Assembly (NCBI RefSeq): GCF_900103985.1 | Contig: NZ_FNIE01000024.1 | Span: 1-64,000 of the forward strand | Source: Actinacidiphila guanduensis | GTDB taxonomy: Bacteria > Actinomycetota > Actinomycetes > Streptomycetales > Streptomycetaceae | Reading direction: 5' to 3' | DNA length: 64,000 bases | Shown here: in pieces, positions 33,231 through 41,464 of the stretch | How positions within the stretch are numbered: the stretch's first letter is position 1 | Layout: every line of letters starts with the position of its first letter | Translations under genes and position numbers: made by a program | Notes under the pieces: generated by a model | The model's database searches: none | What the model was told of the DNA's origin: nothing | What the model saw: the letters and a program-made list of their open reading frames with translations, nothing else

Positions 33231-34882
33231 GACGGCTGTCCGGTGGTGACGAGGCGGCCGAGCTCGGCGAGGTTGCGCTCGGCGTGGTGCTGGCGGACGT
33301 AGACCTCCAGGTCGGCGACGGTGCGGGCGTGCCGGGGGTCGTGGCACAGCGGTCCGGCGCCGGTGGCGCGCCCGACGTGGGTGAGGACGTCCGCGCAGGC
33401 CGCCTCGACGACGGCCCGGGTGCGCAGGCTGCGCAGGCGGGCGGTGGCCTCGGTGTCGGCGGGGTCGGCGTCGATGCCGTCGGCGGCCTCGGCAAGGGCC
33501 GCGCGGGCGGCGTGCAGCGCCACGTCGACAGCGCCGCGGTGGGCGTCGGTCAGCGGATCGGGCCCGCGCCCGGTGTCCTCCAGCAGGACGCGGGCCACGG
33601 CGCGGGCGCCGCCGTACCAGCAGGCCGCCACGCCGATGCCGCCGTGCTGGAAGCCGGGGCGGGTGAGGTAGGCGGCGACATCGCCGACGGGTTCGGCGGG
33701 CACGTTGTCGAACCGCACGTCAGGGCTGTCGCTGCCGGCCATGCCGATCGCCTGCCAGCTGTCCGCCACGGGACGGCAGCCGGAGCCGAGCCGGACGGCG
33801 AACAGCCGGCGGCCGTCGCTCGCGGTGGCGGTCACCAGGGCGTGGGTGAGGGTGTGCGCGCCCGAGCAGTACGCCTTGCGGCCGCTCAGGTGCCACCCGT
33901 CGCCGTCGCGCATGGCAAGGAGACCGGTGCCGGGCGGTTCGGCGGCCCAGACCCCCCACCGCTCCCCCGGCCGGACGGCAAGCCCGCCCAGTTCGGCGAG
34001 GATCGCGACGGCGTCCACGTGGCCCTCGAACAGCCGGGCGGCGCTCAGGTCCTCCTCGGCGACGGCGGAGAGCACGGCGAACCGCTCCCGCGTCCGTCCG
34101 ATTCCAGGGAGGGGACACACCAGCTCACCGGTCTCCAGCCGCTCCACCAGGTCCCCGAACCGCCGCGCGGCGGCGAGGCCCTCGGGGGTGTCGGGGGTGT
34201 CGGGGGTGCCGGGGGTGCCGGGGGTGCCGGGGGTGCCGGGGGCGTCGGGGGCGTCGGGGGCGCTCGGGGTGCCGTCTTCCGCGCGGCCGGCGGGTTCACC
34301 AGGAGGGGCGGCGGGCCCTGTGGGCACGGCTGCGGGGCCGGTCGCGGGGAGCGGGACCTGCCCCACGGCGGGCTCCACGCCGACGGGTATGGGCCCCACG
34401 ACCGGCTCCGGGCCAGCGGGTACGGGCCCCACGACCGGCTCCGCGCCAACGGGTACGTGCCCCGCAGCGGGCTCTGCGCCGGCGGGTACGGGCCCCGCGC
34501 CAGCGAGTACGGGCCCCACGACCGGCTCCGGGCCAGCGGGTACGGGCCCCGCGACGGGGTCCACGCCAACGGGTACGGGTCCCGCGCCAGCGGGTACGGG
34601 CCCTGCGGCGGGTGCGCTCGCGGAAGCCGGGGCGGTTCCGGGGCCTGCGGCGTCCGCATGTGCGGGACGGCCCTGCGGCCCCACGAACCAGCTCCCGCCC
34701 GACGGGGAGGCGGCGCCCCCGGGCACGGAGGGCTCTGCGGCGGGGGCGCCCGGTGCGCCGGGCGGGGGCGTGACGGCCGGGCCGGGCCGGGCGGCGTGGG
34801 TAGGCCAACCGTCAGGCTCGGACCGGTCGGCGGGCTCGGGCCGGGTGCCTGGCGCGGCGGGCTGGTGGGTCGGGGTCGGCAT
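33227..34882 (-). CDS. acyl-CoA dehydrogenase-like protein with a long repetitive N-terminal extension
   Basis: 551 residues from the ATG at 34882, with GAAGAGAG upstream. The first ~230 residues are low-complexity Pro/Ala/Gly/Val repeats (units such as GPVPAGPEPVV, then GTPGTPGTP). The rest is an acyl-CoA dehydrogenase-like domain: GDGWHLSGRKAYCSGAH is the flavin-site hairpin, and DVRFDNVPAEPVG the family strand. At ~320 residues this domain is a little short. A start inside the gene is possible, but the open frame is continuous and well biased. It leads the operon with the deacetylase, methyltransferase and glycosyltransferase. The reaction is unknown. Confidence 0.75.
   Translation of the reverse strand: MPTPTHQPAAPGTRPEPADRSEPDGWPTHAARPGPAVTPPPGAPGAPAAEPSVPGGAASPSGGSWFVGPQGRPAHADAAGPGTAPASASAPAAGPVPAGAGPVPVGVDPVAGPVPAGPEPVVGPVLAGAGPVPAGAEPAAGHVPVGAEPVVGPVPAGPEPVVGPIPVGVEPAVGQVPLPATGPAAVPTGPAAPPGEPAGRAEDGTPSAPDAPDAPGTPGTPGTPGTPDTPDTPEGLAAARRFGDLVERLETGELVCPLPGIGRTRERFAVLSAVAEEDLSAARLFEGHVDAVAILAELGGLAVRPGERWGVWAAEPPGTGLLAMRDGDGWHLSGRKAYCSGAHTLTHALVTATASDGRRLFAVRLGSGCRPVADSWQAIGMAGSDSPDVRFDNVPAEPVGDVAAYLTRPGFQHGGIGVAACWYGGARAVARVLLEDTGRGPDPLTDAHRGAVDVALHAARAALAEAADGIDADPADTEATARLRSLRTRAVVEAACADVLTHVGRATGAGPLCHDPRHARTVADLEVYVRQHHAERNLAELGRLVTTGQPS
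34183..34266. repeat. 9-bp tandem repeat in the dehydrogenase-like gene
   Basis: About nine copies of GGGGGTGCC-type 9-mers lie in tandem and encode GTP/DTP/DAP tripeptides on the minus strand. Copy number is a likely point of strain variation or of sequencing error. Confidence 0.75.
34378..34620. repeat. degenerate ~33-bp repeats in the dehydrogenase-like gene
   Basis: Roughly seven imperfect ~33-base units, each containing CGGGTACGGGCCCC or a close variant, encode an 11-residue Pro/Val/Gly motif in the N-terminal extension. Confidence 0.65.
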
Positions 34883-35155
34883 GCTGGGCTCTCTTCGTTG
34901 CGGGGTGGTGCAAGCGTTTCCGGGCGGGCACCCAAGGGGCAGGGGTGCTGCATCACAGCTGGTCGCCCGTCCTGGACGGCGCAAACGCCCGGCGGACGGA
35001 TCGTCGCCGGGCTCACAGGGGACGTGGGGCAAGGGGCGGCCCGTCGCGGACCGCGTCCTGGGCGGCTCGCGACGGGACCGTTCGGGGGGATTCCAGAAGT
35101 TCGGGGGGCTGCGGGGGGCGGCTCGGGCCGTCCGGGAGGGGCGACTCGGGCGGGC

Positions 35156-35902
35156 TCAGTGCAGACGGCGCCGTACGGCGTCGGCCGCGTCCGTCACCCC
35201 GCCGGCAACCGTGTCCGCGACGGTGCCGGCGATGTCACCGGCACCGTGGGCGACGGTTCCGGCCGCCCCGCCGACCGTGTGAGCGACGGTTCCGGTGGCG
35301 CCCTGCACCGCGTGGGCGACCGTTCCCGTCACGTCGCGCACCGCGTGGGCGACATCGCCCGCCGCGCCGCCGAGCGCGTCCGTCACCCCGGAGGCCGCGC
35401 CGCCGAGCAGGTCGGCGGCCGAGTGGGCCCGGTGCGCGACAGTGTCGCCGGCGTGACCGGCCGCGCCGCGGGTGCGGTAGGCGAGGGAGGGCTTGCCGTG
35501 GGTGTCGGCGGCGGCCAGAAGGAGCCCGCCGAGCATGGACACGTTCTTGAGGAACTCCACCCGCTGGGCGGCCCGCCGCTCCGGGTCCTCCTCCTCCCAG
35601 AAGCGGTGGGCGGCGAGCGTGGTCGGCACCAGCGTCACGGCCAGCGCGAGCGACGCGAGCCGGGGCGCGCGCCCGAGCGCGAGCAGCACGCCCGCGCCCA
35701 GCTGGACGGCGCCGTTGATGCGGACGAGCTGCTCGGGGTTCTCCGGGAGCAGGGAGGTGCGCGGTGCGACCGTCGAGCTCACGGGCTCGACCACCGGCTT
35801 CGCGGCGGGCAGCAGGTGCGCGGGGTCGCGCACCTGCTCGTATCCGCCGCTCACGAACATCGAGGCCAGCAGGGGCCGGGCGATTCTGCGCAGGACAGCC
35901 AT
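35156..35902 (-). CDS. DoxX-family membrane protein with repetitive C-terminal tail
   Basis: 248 residues. Residues ~1-140 match the DoxX pattern: RRIARPLLASMFVSGGYEQVRDP, then QLGAGVLLALGRAPRLASLALAV and FLKNVSMLGGLLLAAADTHGKPS, about four membrane segments. The C-terminal ~100 residues are an Ala/Gly/Thr/Val repeat of about 11 residues (GTVAHAVQGAT, GTVAHTVGGAA, GTVAHGAGDIA), probably an amphipathic helix. The ATG at 35902 gives the standard N terminus. DoxX proteins have uncertain roles in redox or quinone chemistry. Confidence 0.85.
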   Translation of the reverse strand: MAVLRRIARPLLASMFVSGGYEQVRDPAHLLPAAKPVVEPVSSTVAPRTSLLPENPEQLVRINGAVQLGAGVLLALGRAPRLASLALAVTLVPTTLAAHRFWEEEDPERRAAQRVEFLKNVSMLGGLLLAAADTHGKPSLAYRTRGAAGHAGDTVAHRAHSAADLLGGAASGVTDALGGAAGDVAHAVRDVTGTVAHAVQGATGTVAHTVGGAAGTVAHGAGDIAGTVADTVAGGVTDAADAVRRRLH

Positions 35903-35984
35903 GTCCACCGGCTGCCCCGCCCCCCGCCGCCCACACCCGCCGCCGGCGGTGAAGCAGCGGAGTGGGGGGTCTTCGTACTGGCGG

Positions 35985-36173
35985 TCAGGAGGTGATGAAC
36001 ATCCGGACCGGGCGCTGCTTTCCGGTACCCGTACACGCCCGGCACCGCGTGACCCCATCCGCCCCCAGGCCCTTCCCGCGGCAGGGGCCGCACGGCGACG
36101 GCCGCGCGGCGAGCTGGGCCCGGCGGAGATGGGCCACGGTCTCGGCGTGGCGCGGGTCGATCCACTCGGACAT
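35985..36173 (-). CDS. small DnaJ-type zinc-finger protein
   Basis: A 62-residue protein with an excellent ribosome-binding site (AAGGAGGC, seven bases before the ATG at 36173). CGPCRGKG and CRACTGTG are two CxxCxGxG motifs, the zinc-finger type of DnaJ. No J-domain is present. It lies with two other small minus-strand genes behind a divergent XRE gene and beside an integrase remnant, so it may belong to an old mobile element. Function is unknown. Confidence 0.75.
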   Translation of the reverse strand: MSEWIDPRHAETVAHLRRAQLAARPSPCGPCRGKGLGADGVTRCRACTGTGKQRPVRMFITS

Positions 36174-36198
36174 GAACGCCTCCTTCGTCGCCAGCAGG

Positions 36199-36705
36199 CT
36201 ACGCGGCCGAGTCGCCGCCGGAGTTGCAGTGCGAGGCGCACCGGCCGGGGTTGATCGGGCCGCAGCCGCCCGGCTTGGGCGTGTGGGAGCAGTTCGCCGC
36301 CACATCGATGACCATTTCCAGCGGCCGCGTCCACAGCTCCATGTCCGGGATGTGGCCGGCCTCGCGCATCAGGTCGAGGGTGCGGTCCATGACGCCGTCC
36401 TTGTGCCGGGTCGGGTCGGGCCGCTCGGGGTAGTGGTGGACGAAGCGGCCCAGGCGGTCGCACAGCCGAGCGTACAGCGCGGTGTGGAGGATCAGGGCGT
36501 GCCAGCCCTCGTCCACGGTGCGGGACGGGGAGATGTAGACGCCGGGGTTGCGGGCCGCGGTGGTGACGTAGGCCAGGGCGTCGATGACGATGCGCTCGGC
36601 GGTAGCCTGGTCCATGCCCGGGTTGTTGCCCAGGACGGTGGCGCTGACGTCGGCCATCTCGTCGTTGGTGAGTAACCCGCGGACGTTGATGAGTGTGGTG
36701 CTCAT
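36199..36705 (-). CDS. conserved protein with Cys-rich C terminus (glycine-rich-domain-like)
   Basis: 168 residues starting at ATG 36705 with GGAAGGA upstream. The core has EGWHALILHTALYARLCDRLGRFVHHYPERPD, an HxxxH-like pattern that I associate with glycine-rich-domain-containing-protein-like families. The tail CSHTPKPGGCGPINPGRCASHC is cysteine-rich and could bind metal. It is in line with the small zinc-finger gene at 35985, 25 nt away. No enzymatic role can be assigned. Confidence 0.75.
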   Translation of the reverse strand: MSTTLINVRGLLTNDEMADVSATVLGNNPGMDQATAERIVIDALAYVTTAARNPGVYISPSRTVDEGWHALILHTALYARLCDRLGRFVHHYPERPDPTRHKDGVMDRTLDLMREAGHIPDMELWTRPLEMVIDVAANCSHTPKPGGCGPINPGRCASHCNSGGDSAA

Positions 36706-36782
36706 GCGTGGTCCTTCCGGTCGGTAGGGGCAGGTGGCGCGTATCAGGGGGTTGCGGGTGCCGCCGTCGTCCCACGTGGGCA

Positions 36783-36956
36783 TCAGGCGGTCCCGACGCA
36801 TCGGACACAGCGGCACGGGGGCCACATCATCGTCTTGGCGGCCTCTTCGGACGGAGGCAGCTGGGTGCGCTCGATGAGCGTCGTGACCCGCCCGGTGGCC
36901 GGGTTCTTGCGGTATACCCGGATCGTGAGCCCCGGGTGGGCACGTGCCGTATCCAT
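36783..36956 (-). CDS. 57-residue conserved small protein next to XRE gene
   Basis: MDTARAHPGLTIRVYRKNPATGRVTTLIERT is a sequence type I recognise from many Streptomyces small proteins encoded near XRE regulators or integrated elements. The C terminus has CRCVRC. The ATG at 36956 is 117 nt from the divergent XRE start at 37074, and shared promoter DNA is likely. Function is unknown. Confidence 0.65.
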   Translation of the reverse strand: MDTARAHPGLTIRVYRKNPATGRVTTLIERTQLPPSEEAAKTMMWPPCRCVRCVGTA

Positions 36957-37073
36957 GCAATTACAGTGACGCCGGAATGTCGCCTGACGCGGCGTCACAT
37001 GAGGCGACAAAGCGGCGACACTGAAGGCGTCAAATCGGTGTCAGAACCACCCGGCGGCAACTACCGTGACCCC

Positions 37074-37844
37074 ATGGGCACCCCGAACGCCACGCTTCGC
37101 GCCATCCGTATGGGCATGCTCCTCTCCCAGGACGACATGGCCCGCGCCATCCGCGATGCCGGCTCCCGCGCCGGCGAACCCAACGACGCCAACAAGCGGC
37201 TCATCCAGCGCTGGGAATCCGGCCAGATCACCAGCCCGCGCCCCGTCTACGCCCGCGCCCTCGAAGCCGTCACCGGCCTCCCGCTGGCCGCCCTCGGCTT
37301 CTCCGTGCCCGTCCCCGAGCCCCGGGTCACGGGCGACGGGCACGGCGGCCACGACATGGCGCCCCACTCCCCGGGGGTCGCTCCCCCCGCGGGACAGGCC
37401 ACCACCCAAAGCGCCCCACGGGGACCCCACGGGAACTTCTCCGGCGTGTGGCTCTCCCGGTACGAATACTTCTCCTCCGGGCGCGACGGCTCCTTCACCG
37501 GCCTGCACTACGTCGTCGTCCTGCAGCACGGCGACCGGCTCACCGTGCGCTCCCTGCCCGGCTCGTCCGACTCCCCGCTGACGATGGACCTCGAAATCGA
37601 CCGGAACATCGTCACCGGCACCTGGACCGAACAGACCGCGGCGAACGGCTACTACCGCGGCGCCCGCTACCACGGAGCGATCCAGCTGCTGATCGAGCCG
37701 ACCGGCCGGCGCATGGCGGGCAAGTGGGTCGGCTTCGGCAAGGAGTTCGACATCAACACCGGCCCGTGGGAACTCGTCCTCCAGGACGCCTCCACGAACC
37801 GGGCCACCCTCGACGCGTACAACCGGCTCCCGGCGAACGCGTGA
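37074..37844 (+). CDS. XRE-family regulator with beta-rich C-terminal domain
   Basis: 256 residues from ATG 37074. An in-frame GTG at 37038, with GAAGG ten bases upstream, would add 12 residues and is about equally possible. Residues 1-75 form a Cro/CI-type helix-turn-helix (SQDDMARAIRDAG, LIQRWESGQI). A Pro/Gly/His-rich linker leads to a ~130-residue beta-strand domain (GVWLSRYEYFSSGRDGSF, GKWVGFGKEFDINTGPWELV) resembling a small lipocalin-like sensor. It is divergent from three small genes it may control. A strong terminator follows. Confidence 0.8.
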   Translation: MGTPNATLRAIRMGMLLSQDDMARAIRDAGSRAGEPNDANKRLIQRWESGQITSPRPVYARALEAVTGLPLAALGFSVPVPEPRVTGDGHGGHDMAPHSPGVAPPAGQATTQSAPRGPHGNFSGVWLSRYEYFSSGRDGSFTGLHYVVVLQHGDRLTVRSLPGSSDSPLTMDLEIDRNIVTGTWTEQTAANGYYRGARYHGAIQLLIEPTGRRMAGKWVGFGKEFDINTGPWELVLQDASTNRATLDAYNRLPANA

Positions 37845-37953
37845 GCCCCAGCCGCGCAACCGGCCGGGGACTGGCCACCGCACTGCCCGTGGATGGGATA
37901 CCGCCACGGTAGACCCCGGCACCGACACGCGCCCCGCGCTCGAGCAACGACGA

Positions 37954-37987
37954 AAGCCCCCGCCCTCCCGAAGGAGAGCGGGGGCTT
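37954..37987 (+). terminator. hairpin terminator after XRE gene
   Basis: A 15-bp stem with one mismatch (37954-37968 with 37973-37987) closed by a CGAA tetraloop and followed by a T-rich tail. It is one of the clearest intrinsic terminators in the window. Confidence 0.85.
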
Positions 37988-38039
37988 CTGTGCTCAGGCT
38001 CTGCGGCGCTCCAGCACGGCAGGCGAACTCGACGGCGGC

Positions 38040-38640
38040 GAGGAACTCGCCTCGGGGAAGCGGCCGAAGGCGAAGATGTGGGCCGACCAGTACGTGGGGG
38101 CGTGGCGGGCGACCGGCCAACGCCCGTCCGCAGTCATCACGCCGGATCAGATCGGCGCGTTCCTCGACGTCGCGGTCGACTCGCGGCTGTACGTCTTCTA
38201 CCACCTGTTGCTCTTCCGCGGCCTGCGGCGGGGCGAGGGCGTATGTGCGGACTGGGTCAACGTGGACTTGGACGCGGGCGAGTTCACGGTGCAGCGCGAG
38301 ATCATCGTGGACGGCTGGATGCCGATCGAAGAGGGCCCGAAGGCCGAGGAGTCCGCGGCGACGATCGCCCTGGACTCCCTGACGGTCGCCGTGCTGCGCG
38401 AGCACAAGGAGCGGCAGCCGGCCGAGCGCGAGAAGGCCGGCACGGCGTGGACCGAGACGGGGAAGGTCTTCACCGACGAGCTGGGCGGCTGCCGCACCGC
38501 TGTTCAAGGAGGTCGACCGGGCGTTGGCGGAGAAGGCGGCCGTTCTGGTGCCCAGCGCCCGCAGGGAGCCCGCCGGGAAGCCGCCGGGACGGATGCTCAC
38601 GCATCGCTCACGCAGCCGACCCGTGAGGGCCGCGCCGGTT
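38040..38640 (+). pseudogene. tyrosine recombinase (phage-type integrase) remnant
   Basis: One frame reads MWADQYVGAWRATGQRPSAV, then ITPDQIGAFLDVA and FYHLLLFRGLRRGEGVCADW. The last contains the integrase box I arginine context (GLRRGE), followed by VDLDAGEFTVQREI. The match breaks near 38490-38520, where the frame shifts by one (PLFKEVDRALAEKAA continues in another frame). The N-terminal DNA-binding domain and the C-terminal HxxR...Y residues are missing. The remnant ends about 60 nt from the 3' end of a tRNA gene, the usual attachment site of such elements. Confidence 0.7.
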
Positions 38641-38701
38641 GGGGAGGTGGTGAAGTGCCGGCTTCGCACCTCGTTTGCGCCAGCACTCCCCGGCGGCACG
38701 G

Positions 38702-38775
38702 TGGGGCGGGTGGGACTCGAACCCACGACCGACGGATTATGAGTCCGCTGCTCTAACCGGCTGAGCTACCGCCCC
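38702..38775 (-). tRNA. tRNA with CAT anticodon (Met elongator or Ile2)
   Basis: A 74-nt cloverleaf. The acceptor stem GGGGCGG pairs with CCGCCCC, followed by discriminator A. The D arm is AGCTCAGCCGGTTAGAGC, the anticodon loop CTCATAA with anticodon CAT, and the T arm GTGGGTTCGAGTCCCAC. No CCA is encoded. It is not an initiator (normal 1-72 pair). Whether C34 is modified to lysidine, making it tRNA-Ile, cannot be decided from sequence alone. Confidence 0.93.
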
Positions 38776-38920
38776 GTCACGGCGTGGCGTGCACGCCGTC
38801 TGCCGCAGCATAGCTGCTCATACGATCTGTCGCCCTCGCGGGTGGAGGACGCGGGCGCCGGGTGGACCCCCGGTGGGCCCGACCTGCGCGGAAGCGCGCG
38901 GGCGCCGCGGGAGAAGGCAG

Positions 38921-38943
38921 AAAAAAGGACCCCGAAGGGTCCT
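38921..38943 (-). terminator. intrinsic terminator of the tRNA-Asn pair
   Basis: On the minus strand a 7-bp stem AGGACCC/GGGTCCT with a TTCG loop is followed by six T residues (38926-38921). It lies 11 nt downstream of the second tRNA-Asn to be transcribed, a canonical Rho-independent terminator and rare here in having a T tract. Confidence 0.9.
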
Positions 38944-38953
38944 GGGTCCTGCG

Positions 38954-39026
38954 CTCCCCCGACTGGACTCGAACCAGTAACCTGCCGGTTAACAGCCGGC
39001 TGCTCTGCCAATTGAGCTACGGAGGA
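38954..39026 (-). tRNA. tRNA-Asn (GTT), copy 1
   Basis: A 73-nt cloverleaf. The acceptor is TCCTCCG/CGGGGGA with one G-T pair, discriminator G, D arm AGCTCAATTGGCAGAGC, anticodon loop CTGTTAA (anticodon GTT) and T arm with GGTTCGAGTCC. No CCA is encoded. It is identical to the copy at 39032 and separated from it by 5 nt. Confidence 0.96.
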
Positions 39027-39031
39027 CCGAG

Positions 39032-39104
39032 CTCCCCCGACTGGACTCGAACCAGTAACCTGCCGGTTAACAGCCGGCTGCTCTGCCAATTGAGCTACGG
39101 AGGA
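39032..39104 (-). tRNA. tRNA-Asn (GTT), copy 2
   Basis: An identical 73-nt copy of the tRNA at 38954, transcribed first. The 5-nt spacing implies processing from one precursor ending at the terminator at 38921-38943. Confidence 0.96.
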
Positions 39105-39325
39105 CCGCTCTGTGCACCGAATGCACCCGCCGGAAGGGTCTCCGGAGGGCGCGTGCTCGGTGCGACACATACATTAGCGCAAGTGGGGGGGTGCTCCGCC
39201 AACCGCTTGCGGCGGGGTTGCGGCCACGCACGCAGGGTAGGCGCCAGTAGGCCCCTAGGAGGGCCGCGCAGGGCCCGCAGGTCCCGAGAAGGTCGCACGA
39301 GGATTCCGAGAGGAAGGGTGGAGCC

Positions 39326-39622
39326 ATGCGCTACCGGCTGACGTTCATCGCAGGAGCCCTGGTCGGCTTCGTCCTCGGCGCGCGCGCCGGGCGGGAGCGG
39401 TACGAGCAAATGCGCGAGGGCGCACGCAAGCTCGCGCAGAACCCGGCCGTGCGCAACACCGCCGAGAGCGCCGTCCAGCAGGGCCGCACCGTTGCCGTCA
39501 AGGCCAAGGACACGGTCTCGGCCAAGGTCGGCGACCGCATGCCCGACGCCCTGGCGGGCAAGCTGCGGGCCGGCCGCAACGGCAGTGCCCCCGAGGACGA
39601 CTGGGGCACCTCCAACACCTGA
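39326..39622 (+). CDS. YtxH-like small membrane-associated protein
   Basis: 98 residues. MRYRLTFIAGALVGFVLGARAGRERYEQMREGARKL combines one N-terminal glycine-rich helix with a charged amphipathic helix, as in YtxH-type general stress proteins. The Ala/Lys/Val-rich middle continues that helix. The ATG at 39326 follows GAGGAAGGGTGGAG. It is a common single gene next to tRNAs in Streptomyces. The following 396 nt (39623-40018) hold no supported feature. Confidence 0.8.
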   Translation: MRYRLTFIAGALVGFVLGARAGRERYEQMREGARKLAQNPAVRNTAESAVQQGRTVAVKAKDTVSAKVGDRMPDALAGKLRAGRNGSAPEDDWGTSNT

Positions 39623-40018
39623 CGGCCACCGATCGGCTCCCGCCGGGCTTCCCCCCAAGCCGCCGGCGGCTCCGCTCAAGGCTGCCGACGCACCGGCCGT
39701 TGCAGACGCACCGGCCGCCCGGCCCGGAGCGAACCCGGCCCGCCCGCGGGACGACCGCGAGCGGGCCGCACCGCGCTCCGGCCCCGGAGAACGGCACCGA
39801 TGCCGCAGAAGCTCAGTGGCACCCCGTGCTCCGGACCCGCCCCCGCCCACCACACCGCCCTGGTGCGCGGCAAAGCTCCGTCCACCCGCCCGCGGGACAC
39901 CCGCGCCCCCTCCCCGCGACAGCGCCCCCGCGCCCCTCCTTACGACAGGCGACCCCGCCGCCCCTCTCCGCACCCCACCCGCCCCCACGCCCACCCCCGC
40001 GTACGGCATCATCGGCTC

Positions 40019-41464
40019 ATGGGGAAAGTCGCTGGTATAGAGAGCTCGTCGGCCGGCACCACGATCGTCGTCTGCGACACGGACACCGGTGAGGTGCTGC
40101 GGCACGGGCACGCGCCCCACCCGCTGGGCGAGGGTGAGAAGCCGACCGAGATCGACCCGCAGGCGTGGCTGCTGTCGCTCGGCGAGGCGGCGACCGGCGG
40201 GGTGCTGGAGGGCGTGCAGGCGATCGGCGTCGCCGGGCAGCAGCACGGCCTGGTCGCCTTGGACGCCGGCGGTGTGGCCGTACGACCCGCGCTGCTGCGG
40301 GGGGACAAGCGGGCCCAGGTGCAGGCCGCGGACCTGGTGGAGGAACTCGGCGGCGCGCCCGGCTGGACGGAAGCGGTCGGCGCGGTCCCCCAGGCGGCCC
40401 ACCCGGTGGCGAAACTGCGCTGGCTGGCCCGGCACGAGCCGGCCGCGGCCAAGCGGATCGCCGAGGTGATGCTCCCCCACGACTGGCTGGTCTGGCAGCT
40501 GCTGGGCCGCCCGGCCCGCCGGACCACCGACCGCGGCGACGCCTCCGGCACCGGCTACTGGTCGGCCGCGACCGGCCAGTACCGCCCCGACCTGCTGGAA
40601 CGCGCGCTCGGCCACGGCGTCCGGGTGCCCGACGTGCTCGCACCCGCCGAGCCGGCCGGGCAGACCCCCGAGGGGCTGCTGATCTCGGCGGGCACCGGCG
40701 ACACCATGGCCGCCGCCCTCGGGCTGGGGCTCGGCCCCGGTGACGCGGTGGTCTCGCTGGGCGCGAGCGGCACCGTCTTCGCCATCCACCACGAGGCGCT
40801 GCGCGACCCCACCGGCACGGTCACCTCGTACGCCGACGCCACCGGCCGCCATCTGCCGCAGCTGCAGGTCCGCAACGTCGTCCGCACCCTGCGCGCCACC
40901 GCCGACCTGCTGGGTACGGACGTCGGGGGCCTGTCGGAGCTGGCGCTGAAGTCGACCCCGGGCTCCTACGGCCTGGTGCTGCTCCCCTATCTGGAGGGCG
41001 AGCGGACCCCGGACCTGCCCCACACCGCGGGCACCCTGACCGGGCTGCGGCGGGAGTCGATGAAGCCCGAGCACCTGGCCCGCGCGGCTTTCGAGGGCAT
41101 GCTGTGCGCCCTGGCAGACGCGCTGGATGTGCTGCGCGGCAAGGGTGTTGCGGTCCGCCGGGTCGTCCTGCTGGGGCCGGCCGCCGAGTTGGAGGCCGTC
41201 CAGGTGATCGCGCCCCCGCTGCTGGGCGCGCAGGTCGTGGTGCCGCCGGCGGCGGAGTACGCGGCGATCGGCGCGGCCCGGCAGGCGGCCTGGGCGCTGG
41301 GTGTGGTGCTGGGCACGCAGTCGCAGGCGGAGCCGCCGCAGTGGCCGCTGAACGGCGCGCGGCTGCTGGAGCCGGGCGAGGACGCGGCGGTGGGCAGCGC
41401 GGTGCGCCAGCAGTTCCGCTCGGTCCGCGAGCACACCCACCCGGGGGCGTTCGACGCGCTCTGA
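40019..41464 (+). CDS. xylB: xylulokinase-type FGGY carbohydrate kinase
   Basis: 481 residues. The FGGY fold is shown by VAGIESSSAGTTIVV (phosphate loop), GVAGQQHGLVALD (xylulokinase-type substrate loop), the DWLVWQLLGR and RGDASGTGYW segments, and ISAGTGDTMAAALGLG and SLGASGTVF in the C-terminal ATP domain. It should phosphorylate D-xylulose to xylulose 5-phosphate; specificity within FGGY kinases is not certain. No xylose isomerase or transporter gene is adjacent. The ATG at 40019 lacks a strong Shine-Dalgarno sequence. It lies alone in a GC-rich region. Confidence 0.88.
   Translation: MGKVAGIESSSAGTTIVVCDTDTGEVLRHGHAPHPLGEGEKPTEIDPQAWLLSLGEAATGGVLEGVQAIGVAGQQHGLVALDAGGVAVRPALLRGDKRAQVQAADLVEELGGAPGWTEAVGAVPQAAHPVAKLRWLARHEPAAAKRIAEVMLPHDWLVWQLLGRPARRTTDRGDASGTGYWSAATGQYRPDLLERALGHGVRVPDVLAPAEPAGQTPEGLLISAGTGDTMAAALGLGLGPGDAVVSLGASGTVFAIHHEALRDPTGTVTSYADATGRHLPQLQVRNVVRTLRATADLLGTDVGGLSELALKSTPGSYGLVLLPYLEGERTPDLPHTAGTLTGLRRESMKPEHLARAAFEGMLCALADALDVLRGKGVAVRRVVLLGPAAELEAVQVIAPPLLGAQVVVPPAAEYAAIGAARQAAWALGVVLGTQSQAEPPQWPLNGARLLEPGEDAAVGSAVRQQFRSVREHTHPGAFDAL

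Noticed and set aside
38524-38742. Intact gene downstream of the integrase fragment
   Set aside because: It is the shifted continuation of the integrase remnant running into the tRNA gene; there is no independent start signal.
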